A stretch of 64,000 nucleotides of DNA from Gottfriedia sp049568075. GTDB lineage: Bacteria > Bacillota > Bacilli > Bacillales > Bacillaceae_G. Under the pieces are notes generated by a model. The model worked only from the letters and a program-made list of their open reading frames with translations, was not told where the DNA came from and ran no database searches. Where the stretch lies: assembly GCA_049568075.1 (NCBI GenBank), contig CP144911.1. One strand, written 5' to 3'. Of this stretch, positions 9,293 to 19,122 are shown piece after piece. The position numbers and the translations under genes are program-made. How positions within the stretch are numbered: position 1 is the stretch's first letter; the number at the start of each line of letters is the position of its first letter.

Positions 9293-9421
9293 TTATAGGA
9301 AGATAGAGCAGGTTTTTAACTGTAAATATTCTAAAGTAAGTTAGTAATGGTTTTAGGGGAGAAGTTTTTAAGTTTGATTCAAAAAGTGACACTTGTTTCA
9401 TCAGAAAGGGGAGGAAATAGA

Positions 9422-10810
9422 ATGGTACAAAAGGAATTGAAAAAAGGATTGAAAGCGCGCCATATTCAGATGATTGCTTTGGGCGGAACAATCGGTGTAG
9501 GTTTATTTATGGGTTCAACGAGTACAATTCATTGGACGGGCCCTTCAGTAATGCTTGCTTATGCAATTTCGGGGATTTTTATCTTCTTCATTATGCGTGC
9601 AATGGGGGAAATGCTATACCTAGAGCCAAGTACAGGTTCATTTGCGACATTTGGCCATAAATATATACACCCTTTAGCAGGGTATATGACTGCTTGGAGT
9701 AATTGGTTCCAGTGGGTTATTGTTGGAATGTCAGAAATTATTGCAGTTGGGGCATATATGAAATACTGGTTTCCAGACCTACCTGCTTGGATACCAGGAA
9801 TTATTGCAATTGTGATTCTTGGTGCAGCAAATTTAATTTCCGTTAAATCATTTGGTGAATTTGAATTTTGGTTTGCAATGATTAAAGTCGTTACGATTTT
9901 ATTAATGATTGTTGCAGGGTTTGGTCTTATTTTCTTCGGTCTTGGAAACGGTGGAAATGCGATTGGACTATCTAACCTTTGGAAAAATGGCGGATTCTTT
10001 ACAGGTGGTTGGTCAGGTTTCTTCTTTGCACTTTCACTAGTTGTTGGAGCTTATCAAGGCGTTGAATTGATTGGTATTACAGCTGGAGAAGCAGAAAATC
10101 CGAAAAAAACATTAAAAGATGCGATTCAAAGTCTTATTTGGCGTATTTTAATTTTCTATATTGGTGCTATTTTTGTAATTGTAACAGTTTTCCCTTGGGA
10201 TCAACTAAATTCGATTGGTAGCCCGTTTGTTGTAACTTTCGCAAAATTTGGTATTACAGCTGCAGCTGGAATTATTAACTTTGTCGTAATCACTGCTGCA
10301 TTGTCTGGTTGTAACAGTGGTATTTATAGTGCAGGTCGCATGCTTTATACATTAGGTATAAATGGACAAGCACCAAAATATTTTACAAAAGTCTCAAATA
10401 ACGGAGTGCCTTTATTTGGTACGTTCGGTGTACTAATTGGTTTAGTAATTGGCGTTATTTTAAATTTTATTGCACCAAAAAACTTATTCGTGTATGTATA
10501 CAGTGCAAGTGTACTTCCTGGGATGATCCCGTGGTTTGTCATCTTAATTAGTCATATTCGTTTCAGAAAAGTAAAAGGAGATGAAATTAAAAATCATCCT
10601 TTTAAAATGCCTTTTGCACCATTTACTAACTACTTAACATTAGCCTATTTAGTTATGGTATTGATCGGTATGTGGTTTAATGATGACACACGCATCTCAC
10701 TTATTGTAGGGATTATTTTCTTGGCAATCCTTGTCATTTGTTTCTATGCTTTTGGTATCGGAAAACGTGTACCATTAGATGCTCAATCAGATGAAGAAAT
10801 AGCTAATTAA
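9422..10810 (+). CDS. APC-family amino acid permease (AAT group)
   Basis: 462 residues, 12 predicted helices. The N-terminus KKGLKARHIQMIALGGTIGV and the helix-6 stretch LSLVVGAYQGVELIGITAGE are typical of the amino-acid transporter (AAT) group, which carries single neutral or basic amino acids, or GABA, with protons. It resembles the CycA/AapA (D-alanine, glycine, serine) branch most, but the substrate is not certain. ATG 9422 follows GGGGAGG at 9409-9415; an upstream in-frame ATG at 9347 would add 25 non-family residues. It lies 130 bases after brnQ. Confidence 0.88.
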   Translation: MVQKELKKGLKARHIQMIALGGTIGVGLFMGSTSTIHWTGPSVMLAYAISGIFIFFIMRAMGEMLYLEPSTGSFATFGHKYIHPLAGYMTAWSNWFQWVIVGMSEIIAVGAYMKYWFPDLPAWIPGIIAIVILGAANLISVKSFGEFEFWFAMIKVVTILLMIVAGFGLIFFGLGNGGNAIGLSNLWKNGGFFTGGWSGFFFALSLVVGAYQGVELIGITAGEAENPKKTLKDAIQSLIWRILIFYIGAIFVIVTVFPWDQLNSIGSPFVVTFAKFGITAAAGIINFVVITAALSGCNSGIYSAGRMLYTLGINGQAPKYFTKVSNNGVPLFGTFGVLIGLVIGVILNFIAPKNLFVYVYSASVLPGMIPWFVILISHIRFRKVKGDEIKNHPFKMPFAPFTNYLTLAYLVMVLIGMWFNDDTRISLIVGIIFLAILVICFYAFGIGKRVPLDAQSDEEIAN

Positions 10811-10887
10811 TACATTACTTAGTTTGATGGTAAGATGTTTCTTTGAACATAGCTATTCAATAAAAAAATAAATTTTATAAACAATCA

Positions 10888-10955
10888 ATGCGTTCGTATG
10901 ATTAGATCAAACAGTAATTAAACTGGATGAGATTAGTATACGAACGCATATTTTA
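10888..10955 (+). terminator. Terminator after the amino acid permease
   Basis: The 12-base arms ATGCGTTCGTAT (10888-10899) and ATACGAACGCAT (10938-10949) are perfectly complementary and followed by a short T-rich run. Their unusually regular pairing suggests a terminator with a branched loop. Confidence 0.65.
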
Positions 10956-11094
10956 ATTACTTGAATTACTAAATCAACAGCATTTATTTAATCCAAAATA
11001 AAAATTTTTTTAAAATAGAACGAAAAATAAAAAAATATTTTGACTATTTTTGCATTTTATGACAAAATGATGAAAACTAAATAGTAGGGAATAG

Positions 11095-11300
11095 GTGTAA
11101 ATGAAGTTCAAAGTTTGAAATCATTTACTTAAAAGGGAAGTTTGGTTTAATTCCAACACGGTCCCGCCACTGTAATAGAGGAGTAAATAAGAAGATGCCA
11201 CTTATTAAAATAGGGAAGGCTTTTATTTACAAAGATTCTTAAGTCAGGAGACCTGCCTATTCTAACGACGCTGTTTGACCTACGAGAGATAGGGAGGTGC
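11095..11300 (+). ncRNA. Cobalamin riboswitch upstream of metE
   Basis: The segment has the B12-box core CCCGCCACTGTAA (11163-11175), the upstream AATTCCAACACGGTC junction, and the downstream GTCAGGAGACCTGCC box (11242-11256), in the usual order. It lies directly before a terminator and metE. Cobalamin riboswitches on metE repress the B12-independent enzyme when adenosylcobalamin is available, implying that the cell also has the B12-dependent enzyme MetH. Confidence 0.93.
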
Positions 11301-11358
11301 CTTATGGAAAGAAAGCTTAAGTTAACGTATTCTAATTATTTATGTTTTCCAACTTAAA

Positions 11359-11399
11359 GGCATTTTTGTCTCTTATGAGATAAAAATGCTTTTTTATTT
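11359..11399 (+). terminator. Expression-platform terminator of the cobalamin riboswitch
   Basis: GCATTTTTGTCTC pairs with GAGATAAAAATGC, followed by TTTTTTATTTT. It lies about 60 bases after the aptamer and just before the metE ribosome site, consistent with transcriptional control. Confidence 0.85.
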
Positions 11400-11421
11400 T
11401 AGTTAAAAGGAGAGGGAAAAG

Positions 11422-13710
11422 ATGGTACAAATAAGTAATCTAGGATATCCGAGAATTGGTGAAAATCGTGAATGGAAAAAAACGTTAGAAAGCTTTTGGC
11501 AAAAGAAAATTAATCAAGAAGAATTTGAGAAGGAAATGAAATCACTAAGATTAAGCTCAATAAAAAAACAGTACGATTTAGGTGTGGAACTAGTCCCTGT
11601 AAATGATTTTACGTTTTATGATCATGTGTTAGATTTTGCTACTATGTTTGGTTGGATTCCTGGTCGATTTGGTGAAATAAATGAAAGACCAAGTCTAGAT
11701 ACGTATTTTGCATTAGCAAGGGGTAGTAAAAACATTGTAGCTTGTGAAATGACGAAATGGTTTAATACAAACTATCACTATATCGTTCCTGAATATCAAA
11801 AAGAGAAGCAATCTAAATTGCTATTCAATAAGCCATTAGAAGCATACAAAGAGGCTCTAATTGAGCTTGGTATAAAAACGAAACCTGTCATTCTAGGAAT
11901 CTATTCATTTGTACAGTTAGCAAAAGGTTACCAGGAAGAAGAAAAACGAAACATAATTAATAAACTAGTAAACCTCTATATACAAATGCTTAAAGAGCTA
12001 GAGAATGAAGGTGTTGAGTGGGTACAAATTGATGAACCATGTTTTGTGTTAGAAGAGTCAAGCGAAGATATTCGTTTTATGAAAGAAGTTTATGATCAAA
12101 TCGCAAAAGCTGTACCTACATTATCAATTATGCTTCAAACTTTCTTTGAAGCAGTTGAACAATATAAAGAACTAATTTCATTCCCAGTATCAGGTATTGG
12201 TCTTGATTTTGTTCACGGTAAAGATGGAAATTTAGAGTCGATCCTGAAGTACGGATTTCCAAATGACAAGGTATTAGGCGTAGGAATACTTAATGGGCGT
12301 AATATTTGGAGAAATGATTTAAATGATTCCATTGATTTTTTAAATTCTCTTAAAAAAGAAATAAGTCCAAAAGATTGGTGGATTCAACCGTCTTGTAGTT
12401 TGCTTCATGTACCAGTTACAAAAGTTGAAGAGAAATTATTAAATGAAACATTGTTCGAGGCATTATCGTTTGCTGATGAAAAATTAGAAGAGTTAGTGAT
12501 ACTAAAAAGTTTATTTATAAACAAAGCGAGCATGTTTGAAAATGAAGTTAAATATGCAAGTAATTGTTTAGTAAATTTAAAACAGCTTAGCAAAAAAAAT
12601 CATTCAACTAGTAATGAACTGGAATCCATTAATGAAGAAGATTTTAGAAGACCAGTACCATTCCATTTAAGATATCCATTACAAAATAAAGTAATGAATT
12701 TACCGATTTTACCAACGACTACAATTGGAAGTTTCCCTCAAACGAAGGAAATTAAACAAATAAGACAGCAATGGCGCAAAGGAACAATTGATGATTCAGA
12801 ATATATGAATCAAATTAAATTGAAAATTAAAGAGTGGATTGAGATTCAAGAAAATATTGATATGGATGTATTAGTACATGGTGAGTATGAACGTACGGAT
12901 ATGGTTGAATATTTTGGTGAGAAACTAGAGGGATTTGCATTTACGAAAAAAGCATGGGTTCAATCTTATGGATCACGCTGTGTTAAACCGCCAATTATTT
13001 TTAGTAAAGTTGAATTTACAAAGCCAATTACTGTAAATGAAACTGAGTATGCACAAAGCTTAACAGCTAAATCAGTCAAAGGAATGTTAACAGGTCCAGT
13101 TACAATATTAAATTGGTCGTTTGTTCGTGAGGATCGTACAAGAGAAGAAATAGCAAATGAAATTGCACTAGCTTTACGTAAAGAAGTAAAAGCACTTGAA
13201 ACGGCTGGCATTTCAATTATTCAAGTTGATGAACCTGCAATTCGAGAAGGTTTACCATTGAAGCAAAAAGATTGGGGTCAATATTTACATTGGGTAACGA
13301 GAGCATTTCGTTTAGCTACTTCAAGCGTCCGAAATGAAACACAAATACATACTCATATGTGTTATAGCAATTTTAGCGATATTATGGACACAATTATTGA
13401 TTTAGATGCAGATGTTATTTCAATTGAACATGCAAGAAGTCATCAAGAATTTTCTACTTATTTAGCTGAGTCCCCTTATCCATTTGGAATTGGTTTAGGC
13501 GTGTATGATATTCATAGTCCGAGGGTACCATCGGTTGAGGAAATAGAAGAAAATATTATTAGTTCTTTAAAAGTGTGTGATGCAAATAGATTTTGGGTTA
13601 ATCCAGACTGTGGTTTAAAGACGCGCAATGAAACTGAGGTAATAGATGCCTTAACAAATATGGTAAAATCTGCGAAAAAAGTTCGAGAAAAATATTATTC
13701 AATTATTTAA
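11422..13710 (+). CDS. metE: Cobalamin-independent methionine synthase
   Basis: This 762-residue cytoplasmic zinc enzyme transfers the methyl group of 5-methyltetrahydropteroyltri-glutamate to homocysteine, making methionine. The two-barrel architecture is complete: the N-terminal half begins ISNLGYPRIGENREWKK, and the catalytic half starts near residue 430 with PTTTIGSFPQTKEIK. Zinc ligands are visible in HTHMCYSNF (His about 645, Cys about 647) and NPDCGLKT (Cys about 730). Length matches the family. AGGAGAGGG precedes ATG 11422. It is under the cobalamin riboswitch just upstream and is followed after eight bases by a thioesterase gene, so both probably share the transcript. Confidence 0.96.
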   Translation: MVQISNLGYPRIGENREWKKTLESFWQKKINQEEFEKEMKSLRLSSIKKQYDLGVELVPVNDFTFYDHVLDFATMFGWIPGRFGEINERPSLDTYFALARGSKNIVACEMTKWFNTNYHYIVPEYQKEKQSKLLFNKPLEAYKEALIELGIKTKPVILGIYSFVQLAKGYQEEEKRNIINKLVNLYIQMLKELENEGVEWVQIDEPCFVLEESSEDIRFMKEVYDQIAKAVPTLSIMLQTFFEAVEQYKELISFPVSGIGLDFVHGKDGNLESILKYGFPNDKVLGVGILNGRNIWRNDLNDSIDFLNSLKKEISPKDWWIQPSCSLLHVPVTKVEEKLLNETLFEALSFADEKLEELVILKSLFINKASMFENEVKYASNCLVNLKQLSKKNHSTSNELESINEEDFRRPVPFHLRYPLQNKVMNLPILPTTTIGSFPQTKEIKQIRQQWRKGTIDDSEYMNQIKLKIKEWIEIQENIDMDVLVHGEYERTDMVEYFGEKLEGFAFTKKAWVQSYGSRCVKPPIIFSKVEFTKPITVNETEYAQSLTAKSVKGMLTGPVTILNWSFVREDRTREEIANEIALALRKEVKALETAGISIIQVDEPAIREGLPLKQKDWGQYLHWVTRAFRLATSSVRNETQIHTHMCYSNFSDIMDTIIDLDADVISIEHARSHQEFSTYLAESPYPFGIGLGVYDIHSPRVPSVEEIEENIISSLKVCDANRFWVNPDCGLKTRNETEVIDALTNMVKSAKKVREKYYSII

Positions 13711-13726
13711 TGATAGGGTGAAATCG

Positions 13727-14221
13727 ATGAGTGGTAGATATGTAAAAGAATCCAGAGTATTTGATAGTAGTAGAATATTTCCAACTGATTTAAATAACCA
13801 TGGTACATTATTCGGAGGAAAAATGCTTGCCGCTATGGACTTAATTGCCTCCATTTCAGCTACAAAGCATTCAAGAATGGAATGTGTAACCGCATCGATG
13901 GATTCAGTAGAATTTTTATGTCCAGTTCGTGAAAGTGACTGCATTTATTATGAATCGTTCGTGATCTTAACGGGCTCAAGCTCAATGGAAGTATTTGTTC
14001 GAGCTACTGCCGAAGACCTACTTTCAGGTGAAAAAAGAGTTGCTGCAACATGTTTTGTAACATTTGTTGCACTAAAAGATGGAAAACCACATAAAGTAGT
14101 AGAGGTTATTCCAGAAACTGAGGAAGAAATTAAATTACAGCAATTAGCATTTAAACGATTAGAAAGTCGCCAATTAAGAAAGAAATTGAGTAAGGAATTG
14201 GCATTAATTTGGAATGAATAA
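13727..14221 (+). CDS. Hotdog-fold acyl-CoA thioesterase (YkhA/BACH type)
   Basis: 164 residues. The stretch FPTDLNNHGTLFGGKMLAAM is the signature of the acyl-CoA hydrolase (BACH) hotdog family, with the catalytic Asn and Asp positions in the NNHGTLFGG/MDLI region. It should hydrolyse acyl-CoAs to free acids and CoA. An in-frame GTG at 13718 is possible, but ATG 13727 fits the weak AGGGTG site better. It begins within 20 bases of the metE stop, so co-transcription is likely, though a metabolic link to methionine is not obvious. Confidence 0.86.
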   Translation: MSGRYVKESRVFDSSRIFPTDLNNHGTLFGGKMLAAMDLIASISATKHSRMECVTASMDSVEFLCPVRESDCIYYESFVILTGSSSMEVFVRATAEDLLSGEKRVAATCFVTFVALKDGKPHKVVEVIPETEEEIKLQQLAFKRLESRQLRKKLSKELALIWNE

Positions 14222-14642
14222 AAAGAAAGCATTGAAATCATACTAAAAGTAAGCTAAGATTAAATTAATATTTTTAAGGAGGCATCAAATTTAGACACTA
14301 TGTACAATATCCGATAACTTTTTAAGCTAATGAATTTTATAGCAAAAAAGTACTCTGCCTGAAATCAGAGAAATTGGATAACTATGTCTATTTATGAGCC
14401 TATACTAATATTAAATTAATCCATTGTCTTAAATGCATGGTTTATTTACTATTATATTTCATTTGAAATAAATTCTAACGTATATATATTTTTATATATA
14501 CATGGCTTATTAAATCACATCCAATTTACACACAGGCAGATACTGCTTGTGTGTTTTTTATTTTCTATCTTAAAAAATACTTTCGAAAACAGATTGGATT
14601 TTTAAGCAGAATGATCTTTTAAAATCGGATGGAGTGAAGTAT
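14222..14642. other. Intergenic region before the ABC-F gene
   Basis: About 420 AT-rich bases. A GTATATATA/TATATATAC hairpin lies near 14480-14505 and a strong terminator at 14528-14562, only about 80 bases before the ABC-F start. A TAAGGAGG-like sequence near 14274 is not followed by a convincing open frame. See the finding on possible attenuation. Confidence 0.5.
14528..14562 (+). terminator. Strong terminator between the metE unit and ABC-F
   Basis: ACACACAGGCAG (14528-14539) pairs with CTGCTTGTGTGT (14543-14554) across a three-base loop, one G-U pair, followed by TTTTTTATTTT. Confidence 0.9.
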
Positions 14643-16475
14643 ATGTTTATTATAAAAGCATCGAATATAGAAATAGAATTAAATGGGAAAACAATTTTTA
14701 AAAATGGAAACTTAGACATAAAACAAAGTGAAAGGGTAGCATTAATTGGTGAAAATGGAGTTGGAAAGTCGACCTTTATTAATGCCCTTTTAGGTAATAT
14801 TCCATTGAAAAAAGGAATGCTGCAAATTCACTATTCAAAAGATGAAATTGGATGGCTTTTAACAGATGAAGAGAATCAGGAAAACCTGTCAGCTAGGGAA
14901 GTGATTGAATCATTTGATCAAGAGCGATATTTCATCAAAAAGAATATAGAAAAGTATTTACTTGATTTGTCTAATGAAGAAAATCTTGCTAACTATAACG
15001 AGAGTTTAAGTAAATATTTAGAATTAGATGGCTATGATTGGGAAACAAAAATAGATCAAGTTTTGAAGAAATTTCAATTACCGCAAGAGTTATGGAATAT
15101 CCCATTCAGTCATTTAAGTGGTGGACAAAAAACAAAAGTTAAATTAGCAAAAGTAATGATGAAGCAACCAAAGCTATTAATTTTAGATGAACCAACAAAT
15201 CATTTGGACACTGAGTCAATCCAATGGTTAACGGAATGGTTACAAAACTTTAAAGATAGTGTCCTTTTTATTTCTCATGAACGACAATTCATTGATGATG
15301 TTGCGACTGTTACAGTTGAATTAACTGAAAGTGGTACATTTAAGTATAATGGTGGCTATTCAACATACAAAATACAAAAAGAACATGAGCGAAAAACTCA
15401 GCAATCACAATATGAAAAACAAGAAGCGGAAAAGAAAAAGCTTATTGAAACAATTAATCAATATAAACAATGGTTTACAAGCTCTCATAATGCTGCCAGT
15501 GAACGTGATCCTTTTGCTAAGAAACAAGCAGCAAAAAACGCATTAAGATTTAAATCAAAAGAAAAGGATTTAGATCGATTAGAGAAAAGAAAAGTAGAAA
15601 AACCAAAAGAAGTTAAAACAATTTCAGCGAGCTTTGAAAATGATTCATTTTCAGCAAAACAAATGATTACATTTGAAAAAGTTAATTTTTCATATGATGA
15701 AAAATCGTTATTTAACCAAGTAGATTTTATTTTAAATCGAGAAGATCGATTAGCTGTAATCGGAAAAAATGGTTCTGGAAAATCTACATTTTTAAAATTA
15801 TTAACAGGATTAATGATTCCTAATAATGGTACTGTAAGACATAATCCTCAATTAAAAATAGGTTATTTTATGCAAGAGCTTGAAGCGTTAAATGAGGATT
15901 CAACAATTTTAAATGAAATTTTATCACTTCCAAATATGACTGAAACAGAGGCAAGAACAATTTTAGCATGTTTCCTTTTTAGAAGAGAGGATGTTTACAA
16001 GAATATTGCTCAACTAAGTATGGGTGAGAAATGTAGAGTTGCTTTCGTAAAATTATACTTTTCTGATTCTAATTTACTAGTGCTTGATGAGCCAACAAAC
16101 TATTTAGATATACACACGAGAGAAAGAATTGAGGAAGCATTAGCGTCATACCCTGGAGCAGTAGTTGTAGTTTCACATGATCCATATTTACTAAAAAGGG
16201 TCTCAAATCGTGTAATTCATATTGAAAATGGAAATCTTTATGAATTCAAAGGATCTTTTGCAGATTGGAACGGAAGACAGAACATCTCAAACGATCAGCA
16301 AGCTTTATTAAATGAACGAATTAAATTACAACTAGAAATAGCTGCAATGAATGCAGAAGAAAAAGATACGGATGAAGAAAAGAAAGCTCAAATCTTAAAA
16401 ATTGTTACATTACAAAAGGAACTAGATGAAATAAATGAAAGGTTAAGTGTAGATTTAAAAGGGAAAACAATATAA
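14643..16475 (+). CDS. ABC-F family ATPase (ribosome-protection type)
   Basis: 610 residues with two ATP-binding cassettes and no membrane segments, the ABC-F layout. Cassette 1 has Walker A GENGVGKST (near 36), signature LSGGQKTKVKLAK and Walker B LLILDEPTNHLD. The charged linker (about 245-320) would reach into the ribosome. Cassette 2 has GKNGSGKST, signature LSMGEKCRVAF and LLVLDEPTNYLD. Such proteins act on ribosomes, either in translation quality control or in antibiotic protection (Vga/Lsa/Vml types). ATG 14643 is eight bases after GGAG; the upstream in-frame GTG 14634 overlaps that site. Resistance function is inference. Confidence 0.87.
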   Translation: MFIIKASNIEIELNGKTIFKNGNLDIKQSERVALIGENGVGKSTFINALLGNIPLKKGMLQIHYSKDEIGWLLTDEENQENLSAREVIESFDQERYFIKKNIEKYLLDLSNEENLANYNESLSKYLELDGYDWETKIDQVLKKFQLPQELWNIPFSHLSGGQKTKVKLAKVMMKQPKLLILDEPTNHLDTESIQWLTEWLQNFKDSVLFISHERQFIDDVATVTVELTESGTFKYNGGYSTYKIQKEHERKTQQSQYEKQEAEKKKLIETINQYKQWFTSSHNAASERDPFAKKQAAKNALRFKSKEKDLDRLEKRKVEKPKEVKTISASFENDSFSAKQMITFEKVNFSYDEKSLFNQVDFILNREDRLAVIGKNGSGKSTFLKLLTGLMIPNNGTVRHNPQLKIGYFMQELEALNEDSTILNEILSLPNMTETEARTILACFLFRREDVYKNIAQLSMGEKCRVAFVKLYFSDSNLLVLDEPTNYLDIHTRERIEEALASYPGAVVVVSHDPYLLKRVSNRVIHIENGNLYEFKGSFADWNGRQNISNDQQALLNERIKLQLEIAAMNAEEKDTDEEKKAQILKIVTLQKELDEINERLSVDLKGKTI

Positions 16476-16505
16476 GTTATTGCATAGTGTGTAATCTTTA
16501 AAATA

Positions 16506-16549
16506 AAACGCCTTAGAATGTTAGTAAAAACATTCTAGGCGTTTATTAT
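16506..16549. terminator. Bidirectional terminator between ABC-F and VanZ-like genes
   Basis: AAACGCCTTAGAATGTT (16506-16522) pairs with AACATTCTAGGCGTTT (16529-16544) in a nearly perfect stem between two convergent genes. Confidence 0.85.
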
Positions 16550-16562
16550 ATTAGATCACTTC

Positions 16563-17159
16563 TCAAGCATCATAAATATGTTTTAATAGCGAGTTTAATT
16601 TTATATTAGCTTTTTTTATTAATAACTTAAATAGAAAAGAAAATAATTTAAATAGATTATATCCAATTAAAGTACCTGTAAAATTAAATATGAGGTCATC
16701 TATATCAACAACTCTAAAAGAGAAACCATTAAGTAGTCCAATAATTCCTTGCAAAGACTCGATTATGACCCCTATCAATAACCCTGCTATGGCTATTTTT
16801 GTTAATGTACTTTTTGTAATAAAAGGAAGACCAAATCCAAATGGAATTGTCATCAAGACATTAAGTATAGAAGTCTCAAAATCCTCTTTTGTAAGGTGTA
16901 TAAGAGGAACTAGATTCAAATTCCATGCTTGTAACCCGAACATATTCCTGTAAGTTTGAGATAGATAGATTGGAAATTGAGTATACTTTAAAACATAACA
17001 TAAATAGATATACATAATAGAGAAAAAAATAAATACACAATATCTTTTTTGAATTTTATCTTTAATACAAATATTATCATTAATAATATGATTATAGATC
17101 CATACAAAATCCATCCATTGAAATCTATCATCTTTTCCATTTTTGATAATCTCTTCCAA
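16563..17159 (-). CDS. VanZ-family membrane protein
   Basis: 198 residues with about five hydrophobic segments. The VanZ pattern is clear: NVLMTIPFGFGLPF near 99-112, an acidic IIESLQG segment, then FRVVDIDDLIFNFTGTLIGY near 145-164. VanZ proteins are linked to low-level teicoplanin resistance, but most chromosomal members have no known role. The start is uncertain: TTG 17159 lacks a clear ribosome site, and ATG 17114 is an in-frame alternative. It is convergent with the ABC-F gene. Confidence 0.8.
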   Translation of the reverse strand: MEEIIKNGKDDRFQWMDFVWIYNHIINDNICIKDKIQKRYCVFIFFSIMYIYLCYVLKYTQFPIYLSQTYRNMFGLQAWNLNLVPLIHLTKEDFETSILNVLMTIPFGFGLPFITKSTLTKIAIAGLLIGVIIESLQGIIGLLNGFSFRVVDIDDLIFNFTGTLIGYNLFKLFSFLFKLLIKKANIKLNSLLKHIYDA

Positions 17160-17228
17160 ATCAACCCGTATATGAGATTGATTTTTATGACTTATTGATA
17201 TTTTGAATATTTTTAAATATATATATTT

Positions 17229-17546
17229 CTAATTTTTTAGAGTTCCAAAACCTTTGATATTATTCCCGTCGTCTATACTGTTCACTCTTGTAATTATTAA
17301 ATAATATTTAGTTCCACCACCTACTGCTTTAAACTTTCCTGAAATATTACTGCCTACTTTTGCTTGAACAGATCCAAAGCTGTTACCAGAAGTTGCATTC
17401 CAAAGAGTAAACAATAGATCAGTAGGAGTGGTTTTAGCACCTGCATCTTTACTGAAAACATAAGTAGAACCATTAATAGCTACCGTACCTGCATCCAATT
17501 TGTGATAAGCTCCATCCACTCTTCCATCTAAATAAACTTTATTCAT
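17229..17546 (-). CDS. Hypothetical protein, small beta-rich
   Basis: A 105-residue protein that I do not recognise. It is rich in Gly, Ser, Thr, Val and alternating hydrophobic residues (for example GKFKAVGGGTKYYLIITRVN), suggesting a compact beta fold. It contains no cysteine and only polar termini, and no signal peptide is visible from ATG 17546. AAAAGGAG lies 14 bases upstream, slightly far. The frame stays open for several codons upstream without a standard start, so the N-terminus may have been lost. The flank to the right holds a transposase relic, so this may be a remnant. Confidence 0.5.
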   Translation of the reverse strand: MNKVYLDGRVDGAYHKLDAGTVAINGSTYVFSKDAGAKTTPTDLLFTLWNATSGNSFGSVQAKVGSNISGKFKAVGGGTKYYLIITRVNSIDDGNNIKGFGTLKN

Positions 17547-17809
17547 CTGGAAATTGAAGACTCCTTTTGTTTTAATAATATTAAACTTCTAAACTTGTTG
17601 AACTAATGGACAATCTACAAAGTGGGCTTTTTTGAACTATTTGAATTGTGAGGTCCAAGTCACATATTAGTAGGGTGAAATTTAACCAATGCAAAAAATA
17701 CATTCGGATCACAGCTGGTGTTGCATGTAGTTGTCCCGTAAGTGAGGTAAAGGTTACAAAAAGCCTAAGGGTAGTGAATTACCTTGTGATGAAGATAATC
17801 AAGGGATAT

Positions 17810-17853
17810 ATGGCAAAGAGTAATGAAGAGTTTAAACAAGAAGTTGTTATAAA
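17810..17853 (+). pseudogene. Relic of an IS3-type transposase OrfA (N-terminus only)
   Basis: From ATG 17810 the frame reads MAKSNEEFKQEVV before diverging into unrelated AT-rich sequence. That closely resembles the beginning of IS3-family OrfA proteins (M-A-K-x-x-x-E-F-K-x-E-V-V). Nothing downstream encodes the rest of OrfA or an integrase domain, and I could not identify terminal inverted repeats. It is therefore at most a short decayed fragment. Confidence 0.4.
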
Positions 17854-18081
17854 AATAATTATTTTTTCATTTCGTACCTCCTTCTCAAAGGTATAACGAT
17901 TTACAATTTGACTTTACCATTTATTTCATATTAAAACGGTTAAAGATGTTACAAACTATTGAAGTATAATAACGATTTAAATAAATGGACAAAGCTGCAT
18001 AAAAAAACAATGACTTATTAGCCATTGTTTAGTGGTTGTCGGAAATGATATGTCACTATAAAAGCGAAAGCAATACAAAAT

Positions 18082-18128
18082 AAAAAACAAATCACTTAAG
18101 TTTAATTACTTAAAGCGATTTGTTTTTT
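18082..18128 (-). terminator. Terminator of the YitT-family gene
   Basis: On the minus strand AAAACAAATCGCTTTAAG pairs with CTTAAGTGATTTGTTTTTT. The hairpin lies directly after the stop codon of the minus-strand gene. Confidence 0.85.
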
Positions 18129-18138
18129 GCTTTATCTT

Positions 18139-18957
18139 TTAACCTGCTCTCAACACATCATTTACATCATGTATAACGACAAATGCTTTTGGATCAATTG
18201 TGTGAATTATTTTTTTTAGTTCAAATAGTTCTTTATTATTAAGAATAATGTATAAGGACTCTTTTCTTAGGCCAGAGAAATGGCCTTTTGCAGGATAAAT
18301 CGTTACGCCTCGATTCATTTCATTTGATACGATTTGTGCAATTTCATTTGCTTGATCGGAAATAATCGTAATCGCTTTTTTAGGATTTAATCCTTCCATA
18401 ATAAAATCCAGAACTTTAATACCGATATAAATAGAAATTACAGTATATAATGTTTTCTCAAAGCCGATTACAAAATAACCACCTAAAACGACAATTAGAT
18501 CAAATAATAGTAAAGATTTACTAATACTCCACCCAAATGATTGATGTACCATTTGAGCAAGAACCGTAGAACCACCTGTTGTACCACCAGCACGAAAGAC
18601 AATTCCTAAACCTAGTCCAATTAAAACACCAGCAAAAATAGTACCTAGTAAAGTTTCGCTTGTTGGTACGCCGTAACCGTCTGTAATACGTAGGAAAAAT
18701 GAAATCGCTACGATGGAAATAACTGTATAAATTATTAGTTGTTTCTTTAAATATTTATATCCAATTATTAACAAGGAAGCATTTAAAACAAAATATACGA
18801 CATCAGGTGACCAGTTAAATAGATAATAAGTAATCATTGTAATGCCGGTAAAGCCACCCTCAGCTAATTTATTCGGTATTGCAAAGAAGTTAACACCGAC
18901 TGCAAATATAGCTGATCCAACAAGGAGAAATAAAATATCTACGAAGTTTTTACGCAC
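18139..18957 (-). CDS. YitT-family membrane protein (DUF2179 C-terminal domain)
   Basis: 272 residues: five or six membrane helices in the first 190 residues (start FVDILFLLVGSAIFAVGVNF; PNKLAEGGFTGITMI near 28-42; GGTTGGSTVLAQMV near 121-134) followed by a soluble DUF2179 domain of about 80 residues. The family is widespread in Firmicutes, and its transported substrate is not established. GTG 18957 is preceded by GAGGGG. The gene is divergent from the aldehyde dehydrogenase with about 165 bases between starts. Confidence 0.88.
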   Translation of the reverse strand: MRKNFVDILFLLVGSAIFAVGVNFFAIPNKLAEGGFTGITMITYYLFNWSPDVVYFVLNASLLIIGYKYLKKQLIIYTVISIVAISFFLRITDGYGVPTSETLLGTIFAGVLIGLGLGIVFRAGGTTGGSTVLAQMVHQSFGWSISKSLLLFDLIVVLGGYFVIGFEKTLYTVISIYIGIKVLDFIMEGLNPKKAITIISDQANEIAQIVSNEMNRGVTIYPAKGHFSGLRKESLYIILNNKELFELKKIIHTIDPKAFVVIHDVNDVLRAG

Positions 18958-19122
18958 TGTTACCCCTCATTTTCTATCAGATTTTTTTCACTTCTATCAT
19001 TCTACCTAATAATGGGTTTTGAATCAAAAAATTTCTATTAAACAAAATATCTATTATTAGTCATAGTTATAACCACAATTTCATAGGTTTATAAAGAGAC
19101 AAGCTATTAAGGGGGAATCAAT

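Noticed and set aside
17648..17809. First part of the 82-codon frame before the IS3-like relic
   Set aside because: Only the MAKSNEEFKQEVV part looks like a real protein; the front part has no recognisable features.
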